Counted from the stretch's first letter, positions 7,745 through 17,851 are shown. The stretch is 64,000 bases of DNA from Paenalicyclobacillus ferrooxydans (GCF_001399675.1 NZ_LJCO01000046.1:32588-96587), one strand, 5' to 3'. The notes: generated by a model not told the origin, from the letters alone. Numbers and translations are program-made.

Positions 7745-8910
7745 ACCCCTGTCACTTCCCTCTGCTGATGAAACCATTCACCATTCGGTGAAATCGCTGC
7801 TCCTGCGGCTGACCGGAGGGTATCGTCAGAATGACTCGTAAACAGGCTGCGCTGGACGCCCCCAAGTGCTGGCAGGGTTGCGTTGGCTGGGGCCACCACG
7901 TACAGATGACGTTCCTTCGCGACCCTGGCAAGGAGGCTCCCTTGAGCCTCTGTTAGAAATGCGGTAAAAATGACGAGAGGTGCGTCCTTTGGCATGTAAG
8001 CCAAACACTGCTTAAACATTCCTTCGAAGTCCCCGTTGGTATACGGAAGCATTGCGCCTGTAATGTACTTGATAGCCCCTGCGTGCTGCCTTCCATACCA
8101 CTGTTTCTTTGAGCTTCCAGGGTGAATGGCATTGGACGCAAAGTACATGGGCACCCTGTCGCGTTCATTTTCTTCCGTAAATACCCTCAACACAGCGCAT
8201 AATTCATCAAATAACTCGGTCTTTGTTCCAAGCCAGTGTGGACTGATAAACTGGCCATCCAGGATAATGCCTACGGATATGTCCGTTGAAGATGAGAACT
8301 GTTTTGTCATCCACGATCCGGTGCGTGCGCTCGCTTGCCAGGCGATGTGTTTAAATGCGTCTCCTGGCGCGTAAGACCGTATGCCGCGCAGTAATACTTC
8401 ATCAGGCAGTAACCAACGGACCCGCTCAATCTCTCCGTTCAAATCCCGCATCGCTTGTGTCGACTGACTCCCCGACAAACGTTCTGGAAAGACAATCACC
8501 GCACCGTGAATTTCGCGTCGGACGAACAGCTCTTTCAGCCCAAATCCCTCGTTCAGGCGCAGTACAACCTCCCGATGATGCAAATCCTGGAGACCTCGGC
8601 TCCAGCCGTAGCAATGTACATCAAAGGTCACTTCCTGCCGCATCAGCAAAAAGGTCGACCTAGTGATGCCATACACCTTCCGGTTTGCCTCTGCAGATAA
8701 GCCAACCGGTAATTCAAGCGAGAGCGACACATTCGGACAAGGCAGCCACGATCGATTCAGAACCCTTACGTGAATCAAAACAGGTTCCCCAATTTCGAGT
8801 GCATTCTTAGCCAGGGTCACATCGACTTCAATCCGGCTGTGCACGACACGAAACCAAATGGCAGGCCAGAACCACACGACTAACGCCAGGATGAGGGGAA
8901 AGTACAGCAT
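7741..8910 (-). CDS. DUF58 domain protein (MoxR operon)
   Basis: 389 aa. An N-terminal membrane anchor (LYFPLILALVVWFWPAIW), then a beta-rich extracytoplasmic or linker region, then the DUF58 signature GIRSYAPGDAFKHIAWQASA with a vWA-like continuation. The family accompanies MoxR ATPases and probably forms their metal-ion-dependent adhesion or folding substrate module. ATG at 8910 is one base after the moxR stop (TGAGATG). The longer in-frame extension upstream lies inside moxR and was not used. It overlaps the next gene by four bases. Confidence 0.9.
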   Translation of the reverse strand: MLYFPLILALVVWFWPAIWFRVVHSRIEVDVTLAKNALEIGEPVLIHVRVLNRSWLPCPNVSLSLELPVGLSAEANRKVYGITRSTFLLMRQEVTFDVHCYGWSRGLQDLHHREVVLRLNEGFGLKELFVRREIHGAVIVFPERLSGSQSTQAMRDLNGEIERVRWLLPDEVLLRGIRSYAPGDAFKHIAWQASARTGSWMTKQFSSSTDISVGIILDGQFISPHWLGTKTELFDELCAVLRVFTEENERDRVPMYFASNAIHPGSSKKQWYGRQHAGAIKYITGAMLPYTNGDFEGMFKQCLAYMPKDAPLVIFTAFLTEAQGSLLARVAKERHLYVVAPANATLPALGGVQRSLFTSHSDDTLRSAAGAAISPNGEWFHQQREVTGV

Positions 8911-8911
8911 C

Positions 8912-9898
8912 TCACTCGTGTGCCCCGTATTCGATTTCGGTCGGCACGGCGACGTAATGTAAAACATCATTCAAAATGTCATCAACCTGCGACCCGTTCA
9001 CGCCATCGTCCGCATTCCAACCTGAACGGAGCACCATCCGGTGCCGCATGACTGGAAGCCAGGCTTCTTTGACATCGTCAGGAAGGATATAGTCACGTCC
9101 GGATAAAAGGGCAAGTGCCTGACAAAACGAAGTTAAATACAGCACTGACCTAGGGCTTGCCCCAAGTGCAATCTCATCATGTACCCGGGAAGCCCTGCAC
9201 AACTCCACAATGTAGTGAATCAGATCTTCCGCAACGTAGATATTTCGGGTCACCGTTCGAGCCTCTAAAACCTTTTGAACGTTTAGCACGGCTTTTGGAT
9301 CAATCGGCAACCGCAATCGAATTCTCCGGACCATTTCCAGCTCATCTTCGAGGCTCACATAACCGAGTCTCAATTGGACTAGAAAGCGGTCAAGCTGTGC
9401 CTCCGGTAAGGGAAATACCCCTTGCGACTCAAGCGGGTTTGCCGTCGCCATCACGAAAAAAGGTGCGTCGAGCCTGCGTGTTACGCCATCGACCGTCACC
9501 TGCTGCTCACTCATCGCTTCAAGCAATGCAGACTGAGTTCGAGGTGTCGCACGATTGACTTCGTCCATCAGTAAAACTTGTGTGAAAACCGGTCCTGCTC
9601 GAAATTCAAATTCAGCCTTGTCGGGACGAAACACCATCGTGCCCACAAGCTCACTGGGAAGCAAATCTGGTGTCCCCTGTACGCGTGTAAAATGCAGACC
9701 CATCACCTTTGCCATCGTAGCCGCCAAGGTGGTCTTTCCTGTACCTGGCACGTCCTCAAAAAGTACATGCCCTCCAGCCAAACAGGCCGCTAGAGCGTGC
9801 CTCAACACTTTGTCCTGGCCAACGATAATCCGCTGCATTTCTTCAATCGCTGCTGTCAGGCCGTCAATGACGTCCGCTGTCTTTAATGCGCTGCTCAT
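8912..9898 (-). CDS. MoxR-family AAA+ ATPase
   Basis: 328 aa. Walker A EDVPGTGKTTLA, Walker B VLLMDEVNRA, sensor 1 FFVMATANPLESQGVFPLPE, arginine-finger region EAQLDRF, and the C-terminal lid LGASPRSVLYL. MoxR ATPases act as chaperones for assembly of vWA-containing complexes. The start is uncertain: ATG 9898 has GGAG five bases upstream, while an in-frame TTG nine bases earlier has GGAGGG at ideal spacing. A GTG further upstream lacks a site. It is the first gene of the three-gene minus-strand operon. Confidence 0.94.
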   Translation of the reverse strand: MSSALKTADVIDGLTAAIEEMQRIIVGQDKVLRHALAACLAGGHVLFEDVPGTGKTTLAATMAKVMGLHFTRVQGTPDLLPSELVGTMVFRPDKAEFEFRAGPVFTQVLLMDEVNRATPRTQSALLEAMSEQQVTVDGVTRRLDAPFFVMATANPLESQGVFPLPEAQLDRFLVQLRLGYVSLEDELEMVRRIRLRLPIDPKAVLNVQKVLEARTVTRNIYVAEDLIHYIVELCRASRVHDEIALGASPRSVLYLTSFCQALALLSGRDYILPDDVKEAWLPVMRHRMVLRSGWNADDGVNGSQVDDILNDVLHYVAVPTEIEYGAHE

Positions 9899-10215
9899 GG
9901 TCTCCAACCGATTCCCTCCAACCACGTCACCTGTCACGTCTTCTTGTTTCACACCGCGTCGTCTATGTATCCTTGCCTTCGGCCAAGTACGAACAGTGTA
10001 CCACGTGTCCCTGTCCCGAGGGGGTTACCACACGGAAGCATCAGCCAGAAATTCAGAATAAACTGATTCACCTCAGAACCCGTCGATTCGGATATGATGT
10101 AAAACAGGGTAGTCCCCTCCCCCCAAGGCAGACAAATAACGGTTACCGTCAACGTTCAGCAGGAGTCCGTTACTATTTTTGTCTAGTTTACCAAATTTTT
10201 GTGGAGTTGAGCGCA

Positions 10216-10971
10216 TTGTTCGACAGAATTCCGAAAGACGTCCGAATTAAAGACATCCCGGTCGCTATCGAGATCATACCGAGTACCCGTCGAAAGAAGA
10301 CGGTTTCCATGGAAGTCTACCCGTCTCGAGTGATTCTGCGCGTGCCCCATTCTCTATCGAAGACCGCTATCTATGAATTCGTAGAGAAACGCCAAAAATG
10401 GCTCGTCCAAAAGTGGCAAGAGATTCAACACCGTACGACCAGTGAAATGCCAAGTGGTGGTGTACGGAGATTACCGCCAAGACAGGTCTTTGTACATGGC
10501 CGAGGATACGAGCTGAGCCACGTCACCAACACAGAATCAAACCGCATCCGCGTCCAACAGAACGGCAGCGTCATTGAGATTACACAGCCTGCGGCAATCC
10601 CCGGTGAGGACCTGACCAGTCAGACGCGAATGACCATCATTACCTGGCTGAAGCAAGAAGCAAGGCGCGATTTCCTTGACCGCTTGCAACGATGGTCACG
10701 CACGATGGGTGTGTCGTATCAGGATTTTCGACTCAAGGACCAAAAGACACGATGGGGTAGTTGCAGTTCGGCGGGGAATATCAATTTAAACTGGCGACTG
10801 ATTCAGGCTCCTGAGTGGGTCATTGACTACGTCGTCATCCACGAACTTGCCCATCTCACTGAGTTAAATCACTCGCCTGCGTTCTGGCGAATCGTCAGGA
10901 ATTTCTGCCCAAACTATGAGGACGCAAAGATGTGGTTGAAGTCCAATGCCGCGAATCTCCTGGCGTGGTGA
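10216..10971 (+). CDS. YgjP-type zinc metalloprotease (DUF45)
   Basis: 251 aa from a TTG start. The C-terminal half has the zinc motif HELAH within VVIHELAHLTELNHSPAFW, with a third ligand in NHSPAFW, and the WGSCSSAGNINLNWRLI block that defines the YgjP/M48-like DUF45 family. The N-terminal half has SMEVYPSRVILRVPHSL. Upstream in-frame codons reach past 9900 but overlap the divergent moxR, so a later start is needed. GGAG precedes TTG 10216 by nine bases, while GTG 10201 and TTG 10207 are alternatives. Its substrate is unknown. Confidence 0.87.
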   Translation: MFDRIPKDVRIKDIPVAIEIIPSTRRKKTVSMEVYPSRVILRVPHSLSKTAIYEFVEKRQKWLVQKWQEIQHRTTSEMPSGGVRRLPPRQVFVHGRGYELSHVTNTESNRIRVQQNGSVIEITQPAAIPGEDLTSQTRMTIITWLKQEARRDFLDRLQRWSRTMGVSYQDFRLKDQKTRWGSCSSAGNINLNWRLIQAPEWVIDYVVIHELAHLTELNHSPAFWRIVRNFCPNYEDAKMWLKSNAANLLAW

Positions 10972-11034
10972 AGCCAGCACGTGCGGCCGCCGCCCCTCCC
11001 CCTTTCTGATTCGCGACTGACTTACGGGACACAG

Positions 11035-11622
11035 CTACACGCCTTTGGTCTGGACAGCTTGTTGAAACAGACTCTGCATCTGAGATTTTGTCAGGATGCC
11101 AACATGCACGGCTTCAATCTTACCCGCCGGGCTGATGAGAAAGGTGGTTGGAAAACCGACGAGTTGGTATTGGGACAGGAATGCCCCCTGTTTGTCCAAC
11201 AAAATAGGAAACGTCAGATGATAGTCCGAAACAAACTGTTTGGCCCCGGATACACTGTCTTCTGCTGTCATATCAATCCCGATGACACTCACCTTACCCT
11301 CATATTGTTTGGCAAGTGATGCAAGATCGGGGGCTTCTTGCTTACAAGGCCCACACCAAGAGGCAAACGCATTTAGGATAATCGGCTTTGACCCGAGCAG
11401 GTCCTTCAGTGAAACTGTTGCTTGTCCGTTCAGCTTAGTCAATGAGAAATCAGGTGCATCAGCGCCGACAGATATGCCCGTGGTCGTTGCAGTATCTCCG
11501 GAGGTCTGATTTGCCGCTTTGAGCGTAGATGCATTTGCGGCGTTCCCATGCGTACCGCAACCGGTAGCCAGGAGTATTGCCAGTCCAACTCCGGTCCAAG
11601 ACAGATAGAGCTTTTTCGTCAC
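11035..11622 (-). CDS. ResA/TlpA-like thiol-disulfide oxidoreductase lipoprotein
   Basis: 195 aa, membrane-anchored on the outside. Signal peptide with lipobox LLATGC (Cys22), then a Ser/Thr/Ala-rich spacer and a thioredoxin fold with FASWCGPCKQEAPDL (Cys90, Cys93) and the cis-proline loop VGFPTTFLI. AhpC/TSA-like features (GADAPDFSLTKLNGQ) place it with ResA and TlpA, which reduce apocytochrome c haem-binding thiols or act in sporulation (StoA). GTG at 11622 was chosen because AAGGTGGG lies eight bases upstream and a normal signal peptide follows. No ccdA or cytochrome c biogenesis gene is adjacent. Confidence 0.9.
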   Translation of the reverse strand: MTKKLYLSWTGVGLAILLATGCGTHGNAANASTLKAANQTSGDTATTTGISVGADAPDFSLTKLNGQATVSLKDLLGSKPIILNAFASWCGPCKQEAPDLASLAKQYEGKVSVIGIDMTAEDSVSGAKQFVSDYHLTFPILLDKQGAFLSQYQLVGFPTTFLISPAGKIEAVHVGILTKSQMQSLFQQAVQTKGV

Positions 11623-11729
11623 CTTGTCACCCACCTTAGTAATCACATACTGTCGCATGTTCCCCACTCGCCAGACGATGTCTCATGGTTCAGGGACAAT
11701 CACATACCGCTTCTGTGCCTATCACATGC

Positions 11730-12671
11730 CTATTGCTCGCCGTCATCACCGAACATGGTGCCATGAGTTGAAAAGTGCGAGTCCTCTTCTCGATCAGTAT
11801 GCGCATCTAGAAACGTAAGTACAATTTCCAGATATGCAGTCGGTTGTTCCAAGTGGACGTCATGGCCGGCGTCTGGAACCTCCTGATGCTCTCCGGACGG
11901 CAGAAGCGACAGCATTCGACGAGCCAGCGCTTGAAACTTCGGGTCATCTTGACCTGTGATGAGTAATGTTGGCAGCCGCATCTCCGGTAACTCTCTCCAC
12001 ACCGGCGCCTGAGCTCCAGTTCCCATATGGCGAAGGCTCGCGCAAAGCCCAGATGCCGAGTGTGAGAAGCGGATGTTCCGTTGCTTTTTCCGAACTTCCT
12101 CGGGTAGTCGTTGTTGCGTCGCAAACAAGGGCATGGTACTCCACTCATGCACAAAGGCAGTCAAGCCAACTGCTTCGATATGGTCAGCGAGCGCATTGTC
12201 GGCTTCGGCCCGACTCGTCCGCTCATCAGGGTTCTCAAGCCCCGGCGATCCGCTTTCCACAATCAACGTATCAAGCCTGGCAGAGGCTTTGGCCGCCATG
12301 GTAAGGGCAACTCGCGCACCCATCGAATACCCAATCACAGAGAACGTCGGAAATCCCAACTCGCGCATCATCCGGAACAAGCTGAAAGCGACTGTGTCCA
12401 TGGACCACGATTGACTCTTGCCGACAACGGACGCACCGTGCCCGGGCAAGTCTGGTCGAACAACCGTGTACCTTTGCCGCAGCCACTTTGCTGCCTCATC
12501 CCAGCTCTGATGGCTGCCTGTAAACCCGTGTAATAAGAGCACAGGGGGACCTGCTCCTTCGATGCGCACGTAATAGCCAAGGCGCCCGGTCATAATGCGG
12601 CCCGTGACCACATCTTCGTTCCGCTGATCGTTTGCGACGAGCAACTGTTTCGGTTCCCCATACCTGGCCAA
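11730..12671 (-). CDS. menH: 2-succinyl-6-hydroxy-2,4-cyclohexadiene-1-carboxylate synthase
   Basis: An alpha/beta hydrolase, 313 aa from TTG 12671. It eliminates pyruvate from SEPHCHC in menaquinone synthesis. VLLLHGFTGSHQSWDE is the oxyanion strand, DLPGHGAS the next block, VIGYSMGARVAL holds the nucleophile Ser, GQDDPKF the Asp and DAGHDVHLEQP the His. AGGAGG lies seven bases before the TTG. It would give about 26 residues ahead of the usual start, so a downstream ATG at 12593 is possible. It is the last gene of the menB-E-F-D-H run, 16 bp after menD. Confidence 0.88.
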   Translation of the reverse strand: MARYGEPKQLLVANDQRNEDVVTGRIMTGRLGYYVRIEGAGPPVLLLHGFTGSHQSWDEAAKWLRQRYTVVRPDLPGHGASVVGKSQSWSMDTVAFSLFRMMRELGFPTFSVIGYSMGARVALTMAAKASARLDTLIVESGSPGLENPDERTSRAEADNALADHIEAVGLTAFVHEWSTMPLFATQQRLPEEVRKKQRNIRFSHSASGLCASLRHMGTGAQAPVWRELPEMRLPTLLITGQDDPKFQALARRMLSLLPSGEHQEVPDAGHDVHLEQPTAYLEIVLTFLDAHTDREEDSHFSTHGTMFGDDGEQ

Positions 12672-12687
12672 AGCTGCACCTCCTACC

Positions 12688-14481
12688 CTACATCTCGATC
12701 TCCCGCACAAGTTGCCGAATCCATCTCCTGCGTCGCGTACTTTCGTGTGCGGACGTTCGAAGTTCCACGACAGCGACACCCTCCGTTTGCATGGCCGCAA
12801 ACAGATGGTTGGAAAATGTCGTCCAATCTGATGCCGTGAGGAACAGTCCGTCGTACATCTCCACCGCTGATCTGAAATCTAGACCGTGCGGAGTTTGGAA
12901 GTAATCAAACGTCTCTCTTACCTCGGCCTGTGGCAGTCCCGTAAAAATGCCTCCACCGTCATTGTGAACTAAAATAATAGACAGGGGAAGTTTTTCTCTC
13001 ATGACGGCCAATAGTCCGTTCAGATCATGGTAAAACGACACGTCACCGAGAACAAGGATGGTCCTTTCTCGATAGGCTGCGGCCGTTCCGGCAGCACTCG
13101 AGACAATGCCGTCGATGCCGCTCACACCTCGATTGCCAAACACGCGCAGCTGACACTTCGCACCACATCGAGCTAGGAAAAAACCATCCATGTCGCGAAT
13201 GGGCATACTGTTTCCGACAAAGACATTGGCCCCTGCAACCAGGTGCGGTGCGAGCTCCAACCACAGTCTCCCCTCAAACGGCAACGAGGCCTGCTGCTCC
13301 GTTGCATCACCGTCGAAGAAGGATGCGTTGGCTGCTTCCTGCACCAATGCGCGCACACGCTGATTGTAAGTCTCCCAGCGTTGCAACCACCCGCCGTCGA
13401 AAGCGTTTTGGGTTGGTTGTTCCAACAACCGGTCGATCAACCGTGTCGGGTCCGAAATCACCACATCGGTTGCACTGACGCTGGCATCCATCCACTCTGG
13501 ACCCTCTGAGCACACCACCTGTCGGGCTTCAACGAGTGAACCGAGGTACTGCAGCAACCCCTTACTCGTCGGCGTCCTGCCAAACCGAAGAATCAAATCG
13601 GGTTGTGGCAACGCGTTAAAATCTGGTCCGATAAACCAGTCATACGTATCCACAATCTCCACCCTGTCCGAGGCTGAGAGATGTGTGCGTACCTGAGACA
13701 GCGGATCGGCAAGAATCGGCGCTTGGATTTTCGATGCCAATCGCAGAACAGCCCCTGCCACATCCACTCCCTCTTGCGGTCCTGCGACGATGAGCGGACG
13801 CTTGGCGGCATCAATTAGACTGGCAATGCCTAAAACGACGGAGGCTGCGGGCTCAAGTTCTGCAACCCCAAGTAAAGACAGCCCGAGAGGGCCTCTTTGC
13901 AGTTTATCCGCGCCTGCTGTTTCCTGATTGTTCGGTATCCGCGCACTCGGAATCAAGGGTTCTCGAAACGGCCAGTTTATATGAACGGGCCCTTGCGGCT
14001 GTGACATCGCCACAGCCGCAGCCCTCCAAGCCGTCGCCGCTGCGTGCCTGTGGATGGTCTTCGTGTCTTCCGGAACGGGCATCTGGACAGACCACTTCAC
14101 ATGCGTGCCAAACATCTCTATCTGCGGCACAGTTTGATTTGCCCCTACGTGGTACAGCTCGGGCGGTCGATCCGATGTCAACACCAACAATGGGACCCGG
14201 CTCTGCAAGGCTTCCATCACGGCCGGATGATAATTGGCTGCCGCAGTGCCTGACGTACATACCAGCAACACAGGCTGAGCCAACCGTCGTGCCAAGCCGA
14301 GGGCGAAGAACGCGGATGAGCGTTCATCGAGAAGTGTGTGCAACTGAAAACCGCCATGGGTTGCGGCGGAGATGGTGACAGGCGTAGAACGTGATCCCGG
14401 TGAGATACAGATGTGTCGGACGCCGAACTGCCACAACTCATCAATAAACGTGTGAACAACAGAAAGGTTCGCATTCTCCAT
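12688..14481 (-). CDS. menD: SEPHCHC synthase (2-succinyl-5-enolpyruvyl-6-hydroxy-3-cyclohexene-1-carboxylate)
   Basis: 597 aa, a ThDP-dependent enzyme that adds 2-oxoglutarate to isochorismate. The N-terminus HICISPGSRSTPVTIS and the SGTAAANYHPAVMEA block are diagnostic for MenD. The C-terminal ThDP motif is GDVSFYHDLNGL followed by IILVHNDGGGIF. Length is close to the family's 550-600. ATG at 14481 overlaps the menF stop (TGATG), indicating tight coupling. Confidence 0.96.
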   Translation of the reverse strand: MENANLSVVHTFIDELWQFGVRHICISPGSRSTPVTISAATHGGFQLHTLLDERSSAFFALGLARRLAQPVLLVCTSGTAAANYHPAVMEALQSRVPLLVLTSDRPPELYHVGANQTVPQIEMFGTHVKWSVQMPVPEDTKTIHRHAAATAWRAAAVAMSQPQGPVHINWPFREPLIPSARIPNNQETAGADKLQRGPLGLSLLGVAELEPAASVVLGIASLIDAAKRPLIVAGPQEGVDVAGAVLRLASKIQAPILADPLSQVRTHLSASDRVEIVDTYDWFIGPDFNALPQPDLILRFGRTPTSKGLLQYLGSLVEARQVVCSEGPEWMDASVSATDVVISDPTRLIDRLLEQPTQNAFDGGWLQRWETYNQRVRALVQEAANASFFDGDATEQQASLPFEGRLWLELAPHLVAGANVFVGNSMPIRDMDGFFLARCGAKCQLRVFGNRGVSGIDGIVSSAAGTAAAYRERTILVLGDVSFYHDLNGLLAVMREKLPLSIILVHNDGGGIFTGLPQAEVRETFDYFQTPHGLDFRSAVEMYDGLFLTASDWTTFSNHLFAAMQTEGVAVVELRTSAHESTRRRRWIRQLVREIEM

Positions 14482-16106
14482 CAGTCGAGTCCCTCCTCAA
14501 AGGGAGTGTTACCTACGCTAGCGCGGTCTGAGGAGGTAAGCGCACCCTCCATGGGGCGCAGCTTCAACTCAGTTTCCCGCCACTCTGACGCCGGGTTCGA
14601 ATCGCCCATGATCCCCGCTCCGGCGTACAACGTCGCCGCCCTTCCGACAATCAGTGCAGACCGAATCGCCACGCACATCTCTCCGTCTCCATTTCCTTGC
14701 AGAATCCCTAGGCATCCGGCGTACCACCCCCGATCCATAAGCTCTCGTTCACGTATCAGAGAGATTGCCGTGTCTCGGGGAGTCCCGGCGACGGCGGGTG
14801 TCGGGTGCAGTTTGGCAGCAAGATCGAGCATGGTGACACCAGAATCAAGCACGGCCTCGATTGGGGTATGCAGGTGTTGTACGTTCGCCAGTTTGCGGAT
14901 CTGCGGTTGATTTGGATGCGTGATTTCTGAACTGAAATCCGACAGCCGCTGTTCAATCCACTCCAACACAACTTGGTGTTCCTTGCGGTCTTTCGAACTT
15001 TGCAACAACGCGTCTGCCAATTTTGCATCCTCCTGGTCAGATGCACCACGCGCCGTCGTGCCGGCAAGGCAGTCGACATTTGCCACATGATTCTCGACCC
15101 GAACCAAGCGCTCAGGGCTGGCTCCTACAAAACACGAGGAATTGAAACAGACCGCAAACACAAAACTGTCAGGATAGTGAACCATCAGTTCTCGAATGAC
15201 TCGACCAGGCTGATAAACGCGCGACGCATGGACCGTTCGATGCCGCGCCAAGACAAGCTTGTGGTACGCGCCGCTCTGGATTTCCGCAGCAGTTTGCGCT
15301 ACCGCATCCCGATACCAAGACTCAATCCGGATGTCGGCACCGTCCTCCCCATCAAGATCAGCTTGACGTAGCTTTGCATCTGCAGTCTCGTTTGGATGAC
15401 CATCAGCTTTGCCAAACCACCTGAGAAACCTCTGCAGAACTTCCTTCACCTGGTGGCCGTCATCGTTCGCTACAGGTGAAAGCATACGTACCAAAAGACG
15501 AATGGTTGCACCGTCTTCCACCAGCTCAAACTCAGGTACATAGAAAAAGGCCGATGGCCACCCTGTCCATGGCCCCTCCGGCTTATCATCGTTAAACGCG
15601 CCCCCACCGTACCATGGTATGTCTGCAACAGACCCTGGTTCAAAAGTTTCTTCATTGAGTACAATCTCGTCTTGCGTCTCACTGACTTCAAGCTCACCCC
15701 GGACATGCATCACCTGCGAAAGGGCCTGATGCTCACTTTCCCAGTGTTGCCGGAGAGACGTCCATCTGTCTTTGCCTTGGGCGTGAATTTCCATGACGGA
15801 TCCCGCTGCAAGCCTGCTTCCGCGACCCTCTGGCTCCCGCCAGTACGTTTTTGTATCGCCATCTGTAAATCGATCCAGTGCTGACTCCGCAGAGACTAGG
15901 CCGCTGTCATACCAACCCTGTCGAGAGAGTTGTATTTCGGCGCAGAAGAGGACGCTTAGCTGCTGAGAGCCGGCCTCTCTGTTTGCGGCACCGAAAGCCC
16001 CGTCGAGGCGCGCAATTCCGTCTTCAATGATGGTCTCTAGGGCTTTACCTATTCCCCTTGCAGACAAAGACCACCCTCTGGATAGTGTCATGACTCGTTC
16101 AACCAT
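14481..16106 (-). CDS. menF: Isochorismate synthase
   Basis: 541 aa, converting chorismate to isochorismate, the first step of menaquinone synthesis. The chorismate-binding domain occupies the C-terminal half: AYHKLVLARHRTV, SFVFAVCFNSSCFVGASPERL, CLAGTTARGASDQED, SKDRKEHQVVLEWIEQRL, KLHPTPAVAGTPRDTAI and MDRGWYAGCLGI. The start is ambiguous: ATG 16106 has GGAGG eleven bases upstream, while ATG 16091 overlaps the menE stop as ATGA. The N-terminal 200 residues are poorly conserved, as usual for MenF. Confidence 0.93.
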   Translation of the reverse strand: MVERVMTLSRGWSLSARGIGKALETIIEDGIARLDGAFGAANREAGSQQLSVLFCAEIQLSRQGWYDSGLVSAESALDRFTDGDTKTYWREPEGRGSRLAAGSVMEIHAQGKDRWTSLRQHWESEHQALSQVMHVRGELEVSETQDEIVLNEETFEPGSVADIPWYGGGAFNDDKPEGPWTGWPSAFFYVPEFELVEDGATIRLLVRMLSPVANDDGHQVKEVLQRFLRWFGKADGHPNETADAKLRQADLDGEDGADIRIESWYRDAVAQTAAEIQSGAYHKLVLARHRTVHASRVYQPGRVIRELMVHYPDSFVFAVCFNSSCFVGASPERLVRVENHVANVDCLAGTTARGASDQEDAKLADALLQSSKDRKEHQVVLEWIEQRLSDFSSEITHPNQPQIRKLANVQHLHTPIEAVLDSGVTMLDLAAKLHPTPAVAGTPRDTAISLIRERELMDRGWYAGCLGILQGNGDGEMCVAIRSALIVGRAATLYAGAGIMGDSNPASEWRETELKLRPMEGALTSSDRASVGNTPFEEGLD

Positions 16107-17635
16107 TGGACCAGTTGCCTCCGTAACAGTTTGCCTGATGCATTCCTCGGTAAGCTGGTCACAAACCACCATCGCTTGGGGATTTTGTAACCGGCAATTT
16201 TCGTCCTGCAAAATGCTTCAAGTTGTTCAAAAGACGTATCATATCCTGGTTGGATGACAACGTAAGCACCAGGAACCTGCCCCCATTCATCATCCGGAAC
16301 AGGGATGACACCCGCCTCCAAGACGGCCTCATGGAGCTCAATCGCACGCTCTACCTCAACTGGATAGACGTTCTCACCGCCCGACACAATCAGGTCCTTG
16401 CGCCTATCGAGGACATACAGATACCCTTCTTCATCGAGATATCCAATATCACCCGTGCGCAGCCACCCATCAACAAACGTCTCGGCGTTGGCGTCGGGTC
16501 GATTCCAGTAACCAGGGGTCACCGTCAAGCTGTGAACCCAAATTTCACCCCGAACCCCCGCCGGCACGTCTCCGTTGTCATCAACAATCCGGACGTCACT
16601 TGCGAACAAAGGCTGACCCGATGACCCGATTTTTCGCAGTGCATCGTCAGGTCTCAGTGTAGCGACTTGAGAGTTTGCTTCACTGAGTCCATAACTCTGT
16701 GCAACTGGCAAGCCTTCCTCTTGGCAACGACGAAGCAACCATTCTGATGCTCCGCTCCCTCCCAACAGAATACAGCGCAGTCGCTGACTCGGTGGTCGAC
16801 GGCGTTCGTCTGCAAGCATCCGGTACAGCATGGTCGGAACCACGGATACGAGTGTAATGTCGTCGTCAGACAAGGCGTCGTTCACGGTCTGTGCATCGAA
16901 GTTGTCGTAGAGCACGGCTGTTGTCCCGTATATCAGGCTGCGCATTAAAACTGCCAGTCCGCCAACGTGAAACAACGGCATCGGAACCAACCAGCGCTCG
17001 TTTTGGTCCAAACCAAGTTGCAACGCAGACGACGTAGCGGACCAGTAATGATTTTGATAGGTAATCTGGACGCCCTTCGGGTTTCCCGTTGTACCCGAGG
17101 TATGAACAATCGCATGAACGTCTGCCAACCGGAATGATTTCACTTCTGACAGTGTCATGAGCGCGCCGAAATCTCTCGCAGTCAGCGTTGAACGGATATC
17201 AGAAAGCTCCACGGTCCAGAGCAGGGCCCCTTGGCGCTGTTGGCCATCGGCTGATGCGGCGAGTTCTTCGTTAGCCGGGTCACATATCAACAATTTCGCA
17301 CCTACATTATTGAGCTGCCAACTGATTTCGCCTGCCGTTAAGCGTGTATTGAGCGGTACCAGAATGCCCCCAGCTTGCATCACAGCATGTACCGCGACGG
17401 CGTAAATCAGACCATGTCGTGCAAGCACCCCGACCCTGTCTCCATGTGTCACGCCTGCTTCTGCAATGCGCTTTGCAAATCGGCGCGCCAAAGCAAACAG
17501 TTCTTCATAAGTCAGCGTCCCATCCACGTGCACCAGCGCACTTGCATGGGGTCGCGTTAGAGCCTGTCTCTGTAACCAGTTCGGGACCCACTCGGTCCCA
17601 CGGTTCATCTCTTTATCGATTACGGTCTGAGGCAT
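16088..17635 (-). CDS. menE: o-Succinylbenzoate-CoA ligase
   Basis: 515 aa, an acyl-adenylate-forming enzyme that activates o-succinylbenzoate to its CoA ester. P-loop VHTSGTTGNPKGVQ, A5 SYGLSEANSQVATL, A7/A8 GWLRTGDIGYLDEEGYLYVLDRRKD (given in two pieces: GWLRTGDIGYLDEEG and YLYVLDRRKD), hinge SGGENVYPVEVE, and the catalytic A10 Lys in NASGKLLRR. ATG at 17635 follows AAGGAGCGGTGAT. In the men context MenE is the sensible call, although the family also holds fatty-acyl ligases. Confidence 0.9.
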   Translation of the reverse strand: MPQTVIDKEMNRGTEWVPNWLQRQALTRPHASALVHVDGTLTYEELFALARRFAKRIAEAGVTHGDRVGVLARHGLIYAVAVHAVMQAGGILVPLNTRLTAGEISWQLNNVGAKLLICDPANEELAASADGQQRQGALLWTVELSDIRSTLTARDFGALMTLSEVKSFRLADVHAIVHTSGTTGNPKGVQITYQNHYWSATSSALQLGLDQNERWLVPMPLFHVGGLAVLMRSLIYGTTAVLYDNFDAQTVNDALSDDDITLVSVVPTMLYRMLADERRRPPSQRLRCILLGGSGASEWLLRRCQEEGLPVAQSYGLSEANSQVATLRPDDALRKIGSSGQPLFASDVRIVDDNGDVPAGVRGEIWVHSLTVTPGYWNRPDANAETFVDGWLRTGDIGYLDEEGYLYVLDRRKDLIVSGGENVYPVEVERAIELHEAVLEAGVIPVPDDEWGQVPGAYVVIQPGYDTSFEQLEAFCRTKIAGYKIPKRWWFVTSLPRNASGKLLRRQLVQWLNES

Positions 17636-17693
17636 ATCACCGCTCCTTACATCGTTCCCATTCCATCATTTTGAGCCCTGCTTCTCACAGGAA

Positions 17694-17731
17694 CACAAAG
17701 CACCCCACCTTTGACAGGGTGGGGCTCTGTG
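17694..17731. terminator. Hairpin between menB and menE
   Basis: CCCCACC / GGTGGGG stem (17703-17709 with 17718-17724), extended by CACA/TGTG at the base with an internal loop. On the minus strand it lies between menB and menE. There is no uninterrupted T run, so it may be a weak terminator or an mRNA-processing or stability element. Confidence 0.5.
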
Positions 17732-17851
17732 CTGATGGCAACAATCACTGCTATCATGTACGTCAGCCAACATGCCGTACATGAGTTTGTCGTAAACGGC
17801 AAGCGGCATGGCTGAGCCGAGCGCAAGCGTTCGATTCAGGCCTTCGCCAGC

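Noticed and set aside
10981..11319. 112-codon plus-strand ORF opposite the ResA-like gene
   Set aside because: It is antisense to a clear thioredoxin-fold lipoprotein; the minus-strand frame has all motifs.
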